In this document: piece after piece, positions 9,347-17,392 of the stretch
Layout: each line of letters starts with the position of its first letter
How positions within the stretch are numbered: position 1 is the first letter of the stretch
Assembly (NCBI RefSeq): GCF_001556045.1
Contig: NZ_LSIC01000016.1
Span: forward strand, 1 to 36,441
Source of the DNA: Bradyrhizobium sp. CCH5-F6
Lineage (GTDB): Bacteria > Pseudomonadota > Alphaproteobacteria > Rhizobiales > Xanthobacteraceae
Length of the DNA stretch: 36,441 bases
Direction: 5' to 3'
Notes under the pieces: generated by a model
What the model saw: the letters and a program-made list of their open reading frames with translations, nothing else
What the model was told of the DNA's origin: nothing
Database searches by the model: none
Translations under genes and position numbers: made by a program

Positions 9347-10741
9347 TCAAGGCCCGACGTTAGCGCATGTCCAGATGCCGACGGGGTGCTCGAGGCCGCG
9401 AATGGTCTGTGCCGGCCGCTCGACGAGCGCTGCGAAATCGGTACTCGAGTGATTCGGTTCGGCGTGGGCCTGTTGTACCAGCGCGTCGCTGACGACGATA
9501 GCGCATCCGAATTCGCGGGTCAGCGCCTCGAGGCGGCTCGCCGCATTCACGGTGGTGCCGATCACGGCGAATTCAAGCCGGTTGAGGCCGATATCGCCCA
9601 GCACCACTTGCCCGTAGTGCAAGCCGACGCTGACTTGGATCGGCGGTTCGTTGCGATCGCTACGCTCGCTGTTCAACTTGGCGATCGAGGCGATCATGCC
9701 CCTCGCGCAACGCAAGGCGTTCAGCGCATCGGAATCGCCGACGAACGGCGTACCGAAAGTCGCCATGAGTCCATCCCCGAGATACTTGTCGAGCGTTCCG
9801 CCGTGCTGGAACACTTCCCGTTCCATTCGCTCGTGGAATTGCCGCAGCGTCTCGATGACGTCCTTCGGGGCGCGTCCATCGGCATAGGCGGTGAATCCCA
9901 CGATATCTGCAAACAGCACCGCGACGTCCTGCGTGCGGACCCTCGCGAGGGGCTCGTCGTTGCCGGAGAGCTCATCGACGACATTGGGGGAGAAGTAACG
10001 CGCCAGGTTGGCTCGTTCGCGCTCGAGACCGGCATGACTGATCAAGAGCGCATTCGAACGGCGCACCGCCAGCGCCAGGATAGCGGCCACGACGATGAAT
10101 ACGATCACTTGCTGGAAACGCTGGCCGAAACCAATCGAGGAGGGGTCGAGGACGTTGAACATGCGAATATCCGCACCGATCGCCTCCCTGACGCGCTCCG
10201 ACAGCGCGGCATGGGTTTCCGGTTGCAGGTAGGCCCAGCCGACGGCGATGGTCCAGAGTGCTCCGGTCCACACGCCCATCGCGAGCACCGTTCGCCAGGA
10301 ATAAGCGAGCGTGGCAGTGGCGAGGAAAATGAAGAAATAGATGAAGCTGTCGAAGCGGAATTGCATTCCGATCGGCCAGTCAAGGTTGCTCCAGGGATTG
10401 GGCACGACGCTGAGGAAGGCCAATAGCGCCAGATCGCAAAATATGAGGAAAAGTTCCGAACGCGAACGGCCGACCTTGCCGACCTTCAGTTGCGCCCAGC
10501 CGATGAGGGCAAAGAGGCCCAGCGTCAGGATGTAATAGACGACATCCCAGTTCGGGTTGATGAGCGGCAGGGTAACGGCAGTGACCGCAAGCGCGGCCCA
10601 GCGGGCCCGGACGGCCAGCAGCAGGCCATCACGCTTGCTGTCGGCAAGAGCAGCTTCGGCGAATTTCAGGGTGTCTTGTTGGTCGTCGGTTCGCCCGGCC
10701 GATTTGCTTCGGAGATGTGTGATATCCGCCGCTTCCGCCAT
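9347..10741 (-). CDS. Membrane-bound class III adenylate/guanylate cyclase
   Basis: This 464-residue protein joins an N-terminal membrane domain of about six hydrophobic segments (residues 46-62, 66-82, 97-113, 132-148, 152-172, 210-226) to a cytoplasmic class III cyclase domain (about 265-420). The metal-binding aspartates are visible as Asp279 in FADIVGFT and Asp323 in LGDG. Lys319 fits the purine-specifying lysine of adenylate cyclases, and Asn399/Arg403 in VNAASR fit the transition-state pair. The second purine-specifying position reads FAVIG, with Ala in place of Asp or Thr, so cAMP is the likely but not certain product. The ATG at 10741 was chosen conservatively; a TTG at 10750 with GGGGAG seven bases upstream is also plausible. 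It is transcribed divergently from the binding-protein/GGDEF-EAL pair. Confidence 0.9.
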   Translation of the reverse strand: MAEAADITHLRSKSAGRTDDQQDTLKFAEAALADSKRDGLLLAVRARWAALAVTAVTLPLINPNWDVVYYILTLGLFALIGWAQLKVGKVGRSRSELFLIFCDLALLAFLSVVPNPWSNLDWPIGMQFRFDSFIYFFIFLATATLAYSWRTVLAMGVWTGALWTIAVGWAYLQPETHAALSERVREAIGADIRMFNVLDPSSIGFGQRFQQVIVFIVVAAILALAVRRSNALLISHAGLERERANLARYFSPNVVDELSGNDEPLARVRTQDVAVLFADIVGFTAYADGRAPKDVIETLRQFHERMEREVFQHGGTLDKYLGDGLMATFGTPFVGDSDALNALRCARGMIASIAKLNSERSDRNEPPIQVSVGLHYGQVVLGDIGLNRLEFAVIGTTVNAASRLEALTREFGCAIVVSDALVQQAHAEPNHSSTDFAALVERPAQTIRGLEHPVGIWTCANVGP

Positions 10742-11138
10742 TGCGCTCAAGACACATCTCCCCGGTCGAACATCAGATCGTGCGATCGTGCACGGAGCGT
10801 CGATCAAGGTGACACGCCTGAGAATTCGCGGCCACCCAGCGATGTCATATCTGATAACGCGGCAGCGGTCAGGCCCTCGGATAAATTCGGGCGGCCCGCT
10901 TGTTCAGCTCGGGACGGCGAGGGATGCCGCTCTCTCGCGCGCGTCGCGCTTCCGGTGGATAGCGAGTTGCGGGTTTCAGATTGCTGAGGGCACGGAAGGG
11001 GCGCCTGATCGCCGGCGCTTCGATTATCTCAATTCGGCACGGCAGATATACCTTTCATTAGCTCTGCGCCGCTGTCACCGGATGGATTTGCAAAGTGTTA
11101 GCGGACGCGGGTCCAATCTCGGAACCGATCGGGTGGGA
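10742..11138. promoter_or_regulatory. Divergent intergenic region, cyclase versus binding protein
   Basis: This gap of about 400 bases separates the divergent cyclase and binding-protein genes and must hold both promoters. I see a tandem pair of GATCGTGC units near 10780-10797 followed by the palindrome CGTGCACG. I see no convincing -35/-10 pair and no small gene. The DNA is slightly less GC-rich than its surroundings. Confidence 0.4.
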
Positions 11139-12293
11139 ATGGAAATGCCGAGAGTTGGACGAATGTTGCTCGCTGCGGGCATGGCCTTCAGCATCTTCGC
11201 GTATGCCGGCGGCAGCCTTGCCAAGCCCCTCGACATCGTCTTCGTCAATCCCGGCAAGACCGGTGAGGTCTACTGGGACATGGTCGCGCAGACCATGCAG
11301 GCCGCCGGCCGCAAGCTCGACGCGCATGTCGAGGTGCTGACCAGCGAACGGAATTACCGCACCATGCAGGAGCTCGGCTTCGGCGTGTTGGCACGTCCCG
11401 ACAAGCCCGATTTCCTTATCCTGTCGAACGAGGAGTCCGCCGCCGTTCCGATCCTGGAGGCGGCCGAGGCTGCGGGCGTCAAGACGCTGCTGCTCTCGAA
11501 CACGCTCATCGGCGAGGATGCGGCGCGTCTTGGACCGCCGCGTCAAAAGCTCAAGACCTGGCTCGGCGACATCACGACCGATCTTCAGACCGCGGGCGCG
11601 CGGATGGCGAATGCGCTGATCGGGATTGCGCGTGCCGAGAAGTGGCAGAGCCCCGACGGCAAGATCCACATTCTCGGCATCGGTGGCGACGAGATCACGC
11701 CCGCCTCGATCGCCCGCAACGCCGGTCTCAAGCTGGCCGTGGACGCCGCGCCAGACGTCGTGGTGGACCGGCTGCTGTTCGCCAACTGGACGCAGTCGGA
11801 GGCCGAGCGGGTCACGGCGAATTATCTGGGCTGGGCATCTCGCAAGGAAATCCGGCCTGCCGGCATATGGGCCGGAAACGATCCGATGGCGCTCGGCGCG
11901 CTACGCGCGGTGATCGCTGCCGGCCTTGTGCCCGGCCGCAATATCCAGGTCGTGGGTCTCAATTGGTCCGAGGCCGCGCTGCGCGAGATCAAGGCAGGTC
12001 GTCTGCTCCTGACCGACGGCGGGCATTTCCTGCTCGGCGGCTGGTCGATCGTTCTCCTGCGCGACTATGCCGATGGCTGCGATTTCGCAGCCGTTTCCCC
12101 CCAAGTCGAGGTCAAGACGTCCGCGATCACGCGTGACAATCTCGCTTCGGTCGGCGATCTCATCAGGACGCGCGCGTTCAACCGGATCGACTTTACGCGG
12201 TTCCGGGCGAAGGCCGGGCGCTGCGGCCAATATGACTTCTCGCTTGATGCGCTCATCTCGTCGCTGCCGCTTCCCGAAGGCGTTGCGGACTGA
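11139..12293 (+). CDS. Periplasmic sugar-type binding protein paired with a GGDEF-EAL sensor
   Basis: This is a secreted binding protein of the Peripla_BP_4 (ribose/LuxP-like) fold. It has a signal peptide of about 28 residues (AGGSLA before KPLDIV). The lobe begins with DIVFVNPGKTGEVYWDM, and ILGIGGDEITPASIARNAG and IWAGNDPMALGAL are strands and loops typical of the fold. The ATG at 11139 gives 384 residues; the ATG at 11145 has better spacing to GGGTGGGA and would be two residues shorter. Its stop codon overlaps the start of the GGDEF-EAL gene (TGATG), which indicates translational coupling. There is no ABC permease or ATPase nearby. The most likely job is to present a ligand to the periplasmic part of the downstream enzyme, as NspS does for MbaA in Vibrio. 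The ligand is unknown. Confidence 0.85.
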   Translation: MEMPRVGRMLLAAGMAFSIFAYAGGSLAKPLDIVFVNPGKTGEVYWDMVAQTMQAAGRKLDAHVEVLTSERNYRTMQELGFGVLARPDKPDFLILSNEESAAVPILEAAEAAGVKTLLLSNTLIGEDAARLGPPRQKLKTWLGDITTDLQTAGARMANALIGIARAEKWQSPDGKIHILGIGGDEITPASIARNAGLKLAVDAAPDVVVDRLLFANWTQSEAERVTANYLGWASRKEIRPAGIWAGNDPMALGALRAVIAAGLVPGRNIQVVGLNWSEAALREIKAGRLLLTDGGHFLLGGWSIVLLRDYADGCDFAAVSPQVEVKTSAITRDNLASVGDLIRTRAFNRIDFTRFRAKAGRCGQYDFSLDALISSLPLPEGVAD

Positions 12294-14362
12294 TGCACAA
12301 GGATGAGGCGATGACCGATCCGGAGCGCAACGAGCAGGGGGCGCCAGCGCGCCTGGGCTCGGTCGTCCACGCGATGATCTGGGCCACCGTGCCCGTTCTG
12401 TTGCTGGTGCAACTGCTCGCCTCCGCCGGCGTCGAGGCATCGAGCTTCTGGTCGCAGGTCAGGCAGCTCGACGCCCGCATGGCCCGCGTCGCCGAGAGCC
12501 GGGCCGAGCTGATCGCCGAGCCGCTCTGGAAGATGCGCTACGACCAAGTCACGGGCGTGCTCAACGAGATCATGCACGACGAGACCATCGCGGCGGCGGC
12601 AGTCTATGATGATACCGGCGCGGCGATCGCCCGCGTCGTCGCGCGGCCCGAGGACCAGGCGGTCGCGGAAGTCTCGCGCCCGATCCAGTACAGCAACGGC
12701 AACATGGCCGTTCAGGCCGGCCGCATCGCCATCGCCTATTCCCGTTCGACGCTCTACGCGGATGCGAGCAGCCGCCTGGTGCTGCTGCTGGTGGTCGGCC
12801 TGCTCGCAACGTTTGCGACCCTGATCGCCATGCGGATCTCCGCCAACATCTTCATCGGCCGGCCGCTGGCGGTCATGATGTCGGCGATCCAGCGCAGCAA
12901 GCAGGATGGCCGGGCCTATCCGGCGGACCTCACGTCCTCCAACGAATTCGGCCAGCTCGCGCGCGCTTTCAACGCCATGCAGCATACGACCTCTGGCGCG
13001 CTGGACAGGCTCGGGCACATGGCCACGCACGATCCGCTCACGGGGCTGCCGAACCGGCGCTCTCTGACCGAGCGCCTTGCGGTAGCAAGCCGGGACGGAG
13101 GCTCGCCGGATACGCTGGTCGCGTTTTGCTTCATCGATCTCGACGACTTCAAGGGCGTCAACGATACCTTCGGTCACGAGGCCGGCGACGAGTTCCTGGT
13201 TCAGATTTCGGAGCGTCTTCGTAGCGCGGTCGAGGCGGAGGACTGGGTTGCCCGACTCGGCGGCGACGAGTTCGTCGTCATTCGTCCCGAGGTGAGCCAC
13301 GAAGAGGCCGCGCACGCATTCGCGCAGCAGGTGCTGGAGGCCATTTCCGAGCCGATCCGCCTCCACGACAAGCAGGTGGTGCCGCGCGCCAGCATCGGCC
13401 TTGCCGTGCGCCACGCCGACGATCCGGAGCTGTCGCATCTGCCGACGCTCGCCGACATCGCGCTCTATCATGCCAAGAGCAAGGCGCCAGGCACGGTCGC
13501 CGTACTGGACGAAGCGCTCCAGCGCGACTACCGCCGCCGCAGGGATCTCGAGCTCGCCATTCCCACCGGCTTCGCCGAGGGGCAGTTCGAGGTCTGGTAC
13601 CAGAGCCAGGTCGATCTCGAAAGCCATGAGGTCGTCGGTCTGGAAGCGCTGATCCGCTGGCGCCATCCCGAACATGGCGTGATCGGCCCCGGCGAATTTT
13701 TGCCGCTGATCGAACGCAGCGGCAACAATGCGCGGCTGACCCGCTACGTGTTGACCGATGCCTGCTGGGCCTTGCAGCGGCTGGCGGCCGCCGGCAGGCC
13801 GCAGATCCGGATCGCGATCAATTTGCCGCCGTCCGAACTTGCCGACCATTCGCTCGCCGCCGAGCTGCGTGCGACTTGCGCGCGCTTCGGTGTCGCGGCA
13901 TCGATGCTCGAGCTCGAGATCACCGAGGGATCGCTGATCAACAACATCGCCAGCGCTTCCGCAACGCTGCACCGCCTGCGGCGCCTCGGCGCCACGATCG
14001 CGCTCGACGATTTCGGCACCGGCTACAGCTCGCTCGCTCATCTCAGGCGCTTCCCGCTCGACAAGGTCAAGATCGACAAGGCGTTCATCCGGGAGATTCC
14101 CGACAGCGCCGAAGACAAGGCCATCGTCGGCGTCATCGCATCGCTCGCCGGCACGCTGGGGCTGACCCTGGTCGCGGAAGGCATCGAGCGCGCCGAGCAG
14201 GCGCTGGCCATGCGCGAGATGGGCGTGAGGTTCGGGCAGGGCTTCCTTTATCAGAGGCCGCAGCCGATCGACGCCGTGCTGCAATGGCTCGAGGGACGAC
14301 CGGCAGCCGGAAGTCGCATCCTCGCCGCCGGCCCATCGATCGCGCCCGAATTCGCCGCCTGA
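12293..14362 (+). CDS. Transmembrane GGDEF-EAL protein (c-di-GMP turnover)
   Basis: This 689-residue membrane enzyme has one membrane segment at about 22-46, a periplasmic sensor of about 115 residues (47-160) and a second membrane segment at about 162-182. A HAMP linker (183-235), a GGDEF domain and an EAL domain follow. The cyclase signature is intact (GGDEF at 323-327), but the upstream inhibitory RxxD site reads EAED, so product inhibition by this site is unlikely. The phosphodiesterase also looks complete, with EAL at 451-453 in EALIRWRHP, ELEITEGS and DDFGTGYSS at 572-580. It could therefore make or degrade c-di-GMP, with the balance set by the binding protein encoded one base upstream. 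The periplasmic part matches no sensor fold I can name. Confidence 0.92.
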   Translation: MHKDEAMTDPERNEQGAPARLGSVVHAMIWATVPVLLLVQLLASAGVEASSFWSQVRQLDARMARVAESRAELIAEPLWKMRYDQVTGVLNEIMHDETIAAAAVYDDTGAAIARVVARPEDQAVAEVSRPIQYSNGNMAVQAGRIAIAYSRSTLYADASSRLVLLLVVGLLATFATLIAMRISANIFIGRPLAVMMSAIQRSKQDGRAYPADLTSSNEFGQLARAFNAMQHTTSGALDRLGHMATHDPLTGLPNRRSLTERLAVASRDGGSPDTLVAFCFIDLDDFKGVNDTFGHEAGDEFLVQISERLRSAVEAEDWVARLGGDEFVVIRPEVSHEEAAHAFAQQVLEAISEPIRLHDKQVVPRASIGLAVRHADDPELSHLPTLADIALYHAKSKAPGTVAVLDEALQRDYRRRRDLELAIPTGFAEGQFEVWYQSQVDLESHEVVGLEALIRWRHPEHGVIGPGEFLPLIERSGNNARLTRYVLTDACWALQRLAAAGRPQIRIAINLPPSELADHSLAAELRATCARFGVAASMLELEITEGSLINNIASASATLHRLRRLGATIALDDFGTGYSSLAHLRRFPLDKVKIDKAFIREIPDSAEDKAIVGVIASLAGTLGLTLVAEGIERAEQALAMREMGVRFGQGFLYQRPQPIDAVLQWLEGRPAAGSRILAAGPSIAPEFAA

Positions 14363-14369
14363 GGCGCCT

Positions 14370-15116
14370 TCACGTCTGCGTCGCGGTCCAGAGCATCGAG
14401 AGCCCGGCCGCAATCATGATCCCGTCCATCAGCAGACGGAAGGCCTCCGGCTCGAGGTGAAGCACGAAGCGCTTGGCGATGAATGCGCCCGACATCAGCG
14501 AGGAGCCCGCGATCAGGCCCTTGATGAAGACCTCGCCGGTCAGCGCGCCGAAACGCTCGAACGTCACGGATTTCGCGAAGTAGAGGCCGAGCGAGGAAGC
14601 CGCTTCGGTGGCGAGGAACGCGCCCCTGGACAGGCCGTAGAACAGGAACAGTGGCACGCTGAGCGGGCCGGTCGAGACCACGATGCCGGTGAGATAGCCG
14701 ATGACCGCGCCGCCGATGGCGAGGTGCCAGAGATTGGCCTTGAGATCGTGCCGCGCCAGCCAGTGCCGCACCGGCACCATGGCAATCAGGAAGATGCCGA
14801 TCGTGAGATCGACGGCATGCGAGGGCAGCGCCAGCAGCGTCCGCGCGCCAAGCGCTGCCGCCGGAATGCCGGTCACCGAATAGGCCGCGCAGGCCCGCCA
14901 GTCGACCTCGCGCCACCACGCCAGGATGCGCGAAAAGTTCGCCATCACGGAAGCCACCGCCATGATCGGCACGGCTTCCTTCGGCCCATAGGCATGGACC
15001 AGCACCGGCATCAGCATGATCGACGAGCCCGTGCCGACGATGCCTGAAATGGTGCCGGCCATCAGGCCGACGGTGAGGACGAAGAGGAAGGCCAAAGCAG
15101 TCTCCGCGAATCGCAA
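14370..15116 (-). CDS. TSUP (TauE/SafE) family membrane permease
   Basis: This 248-residue polytopic membrane protein has about seven to eight hydrophobic helices. The N-terminal TVGLMAGTISGIVGTGSSIMLMP is the Gly-rich repeat typical of the TSUP/TauE family, and the related PLFLFYGLSRGAFLAT lies in the second half. Family members export or import small anions such as sulfite, sulfonates or sulfoacetate, and some are uncharacterised. The predicted start is a TTG with no clear ribosome binding site. The next Met (residue 19) would remove most of helix 1, so the start is uncertain. Its stop codon lies 7 bases from the end of the convergent GGDEF-EAL gene. The substrate cannot be inferred. Confidence 0.88.
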   Translation of the reverse strand: MRFAETALAFLFVLTVGLMAGTISGIVGTGSSIMLMPVLVHAYGPKEAVPIMAVASVMANFSRILAWWREVDWRACAAYSVTGIPAAALGARTLLALPSHAVDLTIGIFLIAMVPVRHWLARHDLKANLWHLAIGGAVIGYLTGIVVSTGPLSVPLFLFYGLSRGAFLATEAASSLGLYFAKSVTFERFGALTGEVFIKGLIAGSSLMSGAFIAKRFVLHLEPEAFRLLMDGIMIAAGLSMLWTATQT

Positions 15117-15317
15117 CAGTCTAGCCCGGCCAGCGATATTGGAGATTCGCGTTCAGCGAGGGAACTGTGCTCGCATGGCATGCCGGTCTGACCCCGGCGT
15201 TGAATGCAGCGGAGCTTCTGAGTTCGTCCTTTTCAGGCGCAGAGGTGCTGAACTTGGATTGACCTTGCGGCGCGCTTTCCGAATTGCAATCATCCGTGAG
15301 AACCGAGACATGATGTC

Positions 15318-16094
15318 GTGACCCTCGCATCTCTGAGAAGCAGCGTCCGCCGGCTTTACGAGGGCGCAACGCCGGATGGCGTGCGCTTCCGCTACGCTCT
15401 GCTTGCCTTCGACATCGTGACGGTGCTGTTCATCATCGGGACGTCGTTCCTCCATCCCAGTGAGGTCATTGAAGCGCTCGATGTCCTGTTCGGCGTGATG
15501 TTGCTTGCCGACTTCTCGGCGCGGCTGCTCGTCGATCGGCATCCGCTTCGGAAGTTCACTGAGCTCGCGACGTGGGCTGACATGGTTGCGATCGTATCGT
15601 TCCTGGCGCCGCTTGCCGGCGAGGCGGGCGGCTTTCTCCGGATCCTGCGAACCTTGGGGCTGCTTCGCGACTACCAGATGCTGGTGAGGCTGCGGATCGA
15701 CTCTCCGTTCTTTCGTCGCAACGAAGACGTCATCTTCGCGGTCACGAACCTGGCCGTTTTCATATTTGTCATGACCGGGATCGTCTACGAGACTCAGAAG
15801 TTTCGGAACGATGAGATCCGGAACTATGCCGATGCTCTGTATTTCACCGTGACGGCGCTGACGACGACCGGCTTTGGCGACATTACCTTGCCGGGGACCG
15901 TCGGCCGTCTGATCACCGTCGTGATCATGATTTTTGGCGTGACCCTCTTCTTCAATCTCGCGCGGGCACTCATCAGCCCCAACAAGGTGCGATTTCCTTG
16001 CCCGGCTTGCGGACTCCAGAGGCATGATGCCGACGCCGTGCATTGCAAGGCCTGTGGAACTCTTCTCAACATTCCGGATGAGGGGGCAGTCTGA
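15318..16094 (+). CDS. Voltage-gated-type K+ channel with C-terminal zinc ribbon
   Basis: This is a 258-residue six-helix ion-channel protein. Helices S1-S4 span about residues 25-125, with arginines Arg108, Arg111, Arg117, Arg124 and Arg126 at the S4-like segment. The S5-pore-S6 region is at about 137-218. The selectivity filter TTTGFGD (182-188) marks a K+ channel. An unusual short C-terminal domain holds two CxxC knuckles (Cys228/Cys231 and Cys243/Cys246), forming a probable zinc ribbon in place of the usual RCK or cyclic-nucleotide domain. It begins with GTG after a weak GAGA element. The gene is AT-richer than its neighbours and stands alone between divergent and convergent partners. Confidence 0.87.
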   Translation: MTLASLRSSVRRLYEGATPDGVRFRYALLAFDIVTVLFIIGTSFLHPSEVIEALDVLFGVMLLADFSARLLVDRHPLRKFTELATWADMVAIVSFLAPLAGEAGGFLRILRTLGLLRDYQMLVRLRIDSPFFRRNEDVIFAVTNLAVFIFVMTGIVYETQKFRNDEIRNYADALYFTVTALTTTGFGDITLPGTVGRLITVVIMIFGVTLFFNLARALISPNKVRFPCPACGLQRHDADAVHCKACGTLLNIPDEGAV

Positions 16095-16351
16095 AGAGCT
16101 CTGGCGGGCTAAGAGCGGGAAATCTTCGATGGTGACATTCTGCCAGCGTTTTGCCCGACGAGTCAAAGTGAATTTCGGAATACCCGTAAGATATTGATTC
16201 GTCAGGGCTCCGCTACTGTGCATGGGGTTGTTTTTTCACATTTGTGCTTTGAGGCGGCCCGCTGCTGACCGGACTGGTCGACCGGCAAGCCCGATTTCGA
16301 TCTGGATGCGGTGCCCGTGAACGTCATCGACGGCAGGACCTGTGGTGAGGG

Positions 16352-17122
16352 TCACCGCAACACGACCCACGCGGGCGCGTGATCGCTCGCGCCTTCCTCG
16401 CCGCGGATATTCCTGTCGACGCCGGCCTTGGCCAGACGCGGGGCGAGGGCACGGCTGAGCAGGAGATGATCGAGCCGCAGGCCCGCATCGCGCGGCCAGC
16501 GGTTCCGCTTGTAGTCCCAGAAGGTATAAATGCGCTTGCCCGGATGCAGCTCGCGGATCGCGTCGCACCAGCCTTGCTCGACCAGCGCGGCAAAGGCCGC
16601 GCGGCTCTTCGGCTGGATCAGCGCATCCTTGTCCCATGACCGCGTCGGATAGATGTCGAGCTCGGTCGGCGCGACGTTGTAGTCGCCGGCGAGCACCACG
16701 GGCAGGTCCTGCTTGATGAAGGTTTTGGCGTGGCGCCTGAGTCGCGCGAACCAGTCGAGCTTGTAGTCGAATTTCGGCCCGGGCTGCGGATTGCCATTGG
16801 GCAGATAGATGCTGGTGACGATGACGCCGCGCACGGCGGCTTCGATGTAGCGGGCTTCGTGATCGCCTGCCTTCCCGGGCAGGCGATCGCGCGTCAGCAC
16901 GGGCTCGGCGTTGCGGGCGAGGATCGCGACGCCGTTCCACGTCTTTTGTCCACGCCAGACCGCGCCATATCCGGCTTTTTCGATGGCCGCCGCCGGAAAT
17001 TCGCCATCACTTGCCTTCAACTCCTGAAGTGCGACGACATCGGGCTTCGCGACGCGCATCCATGCCAACAGGTTGGGCAGGCGGCGGTTGATGTTGTTGA
17101 TGTTGAATGTCGCGATCTTCAT
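16352..17122 (-). CDS. xthA: Exodeoxyribonuclease III (AP endonuclease family)
   Basis: This 256-residue enzyme of the exonuclease III/EEP family cleaves at abasic sites and removes 3' blocking groups in base-excision repair. The active-site residues are visible: Asn7 in FNINN, Glu34 in LQELK, Tyr106 in YLPNGNP, Asp147 and Asn149 in GDYNVAP, Asp218 in RLDHLLLS, and Asp247-His248 in SDHAPAW. Length is normal for the family. It ends about 260 bases from the convergent channel gene; that gap shows no gene I can support. It is divergent from the small Cys-rich gene, with 39 bases between the starts, so both share a short promoter region. Confidence 0.95.
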   Translation of the reverse strand: MKIATFNINNINRRLPNLLAWMRVAKPDVVALQELKASDGEFPAAAIEKAGYGAVWRGQKTWNGVAILARNAEPVLTRDRLPGKAGDHEARYIEAAVRGVIVTSIYLPNGNPQPGPKFDYKLDWFARLRRHAKTFIKQDLPVVLAGDYNVAPTELDIYPTRSWDKDALIQPKSRAAFAALVEQGWCDAIRELHPGKRIYTFWDYKRNRWPRDAGLRLDHLLLSRALAPRLAKAGVDRNIRGEEGASDHAPAWVVLR

Positions 17123-17161
17123 GTAGAGCTACGGCTCCTGCCTTCCGTCACCGGAGATACA

Positions 17162-17380
17162 ATGTCCAAGCTGAGCTTTGTTGCCATCGCACTCGTCATC
17201 GTGGTCTCCGGAGGCGCATCGGCACAATCGTCCGATCAGCGCGGTGCGTGCAAGGCGGACTATGACAAATTCTGCGCCGGCATCGCACCCGGCGGCGGCA
17301 TCGTCGCGTGCCTCAACGGCAAGCGTGATCAGCTCAGCACGACCTGCAAGGCGGCGCTGGACAACCGGAAAAAGAAGTAA
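17162..17380 (+). CDS. Small secreted cysteine-rich repeat protein
   Basis: This 72-residue protein has a signal peptide cleaved near residue 21 (GGASAQ). A mature domain of about 50 residues carries Cys30, Cys38, Cys50 and Cys62. The spacing with CKADYDKFCAG, CLNGKRDQLS and CKAAL matches the short Cys-rich GLG1-type repeat found in many small rhizobial periplasmic proteins. Two disulfides are likely. GGAG lies six bases before the ATG at 17162. It is divergent from xthA. The function is unknown; the C-terminus is basic (NRKKK). Confidence 0.8.
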   Translation: MSKLSFVAIALVIVVSGGASAQSSDQRGACKADYDKFCAGIAPGGGIVACLNGKRDQLSTTCKAALDNRKKK

Positions 17381-17392
17381 GCGGCGGCGCGA

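Noticed and set aside
10557..11138. Extended N-terminus for the binding protein
   Set aside because: The added 194 codons overlap the divergent cyclase gene and its promoter region. A good signal peptide starts at 11139.
12065..14413. Long minus-strand open frame opposite the GGDEF-EAL gene
   Set aside because: It is antisense to a gene with clear catalytic motifs; its composition is typical of GC-rich shadow frames.
16236..16940. Minus-strand frame overlapping xthA
   Set aside because: It is Arg-rich with no motif, in an alternative frame of the exonuclease gene.
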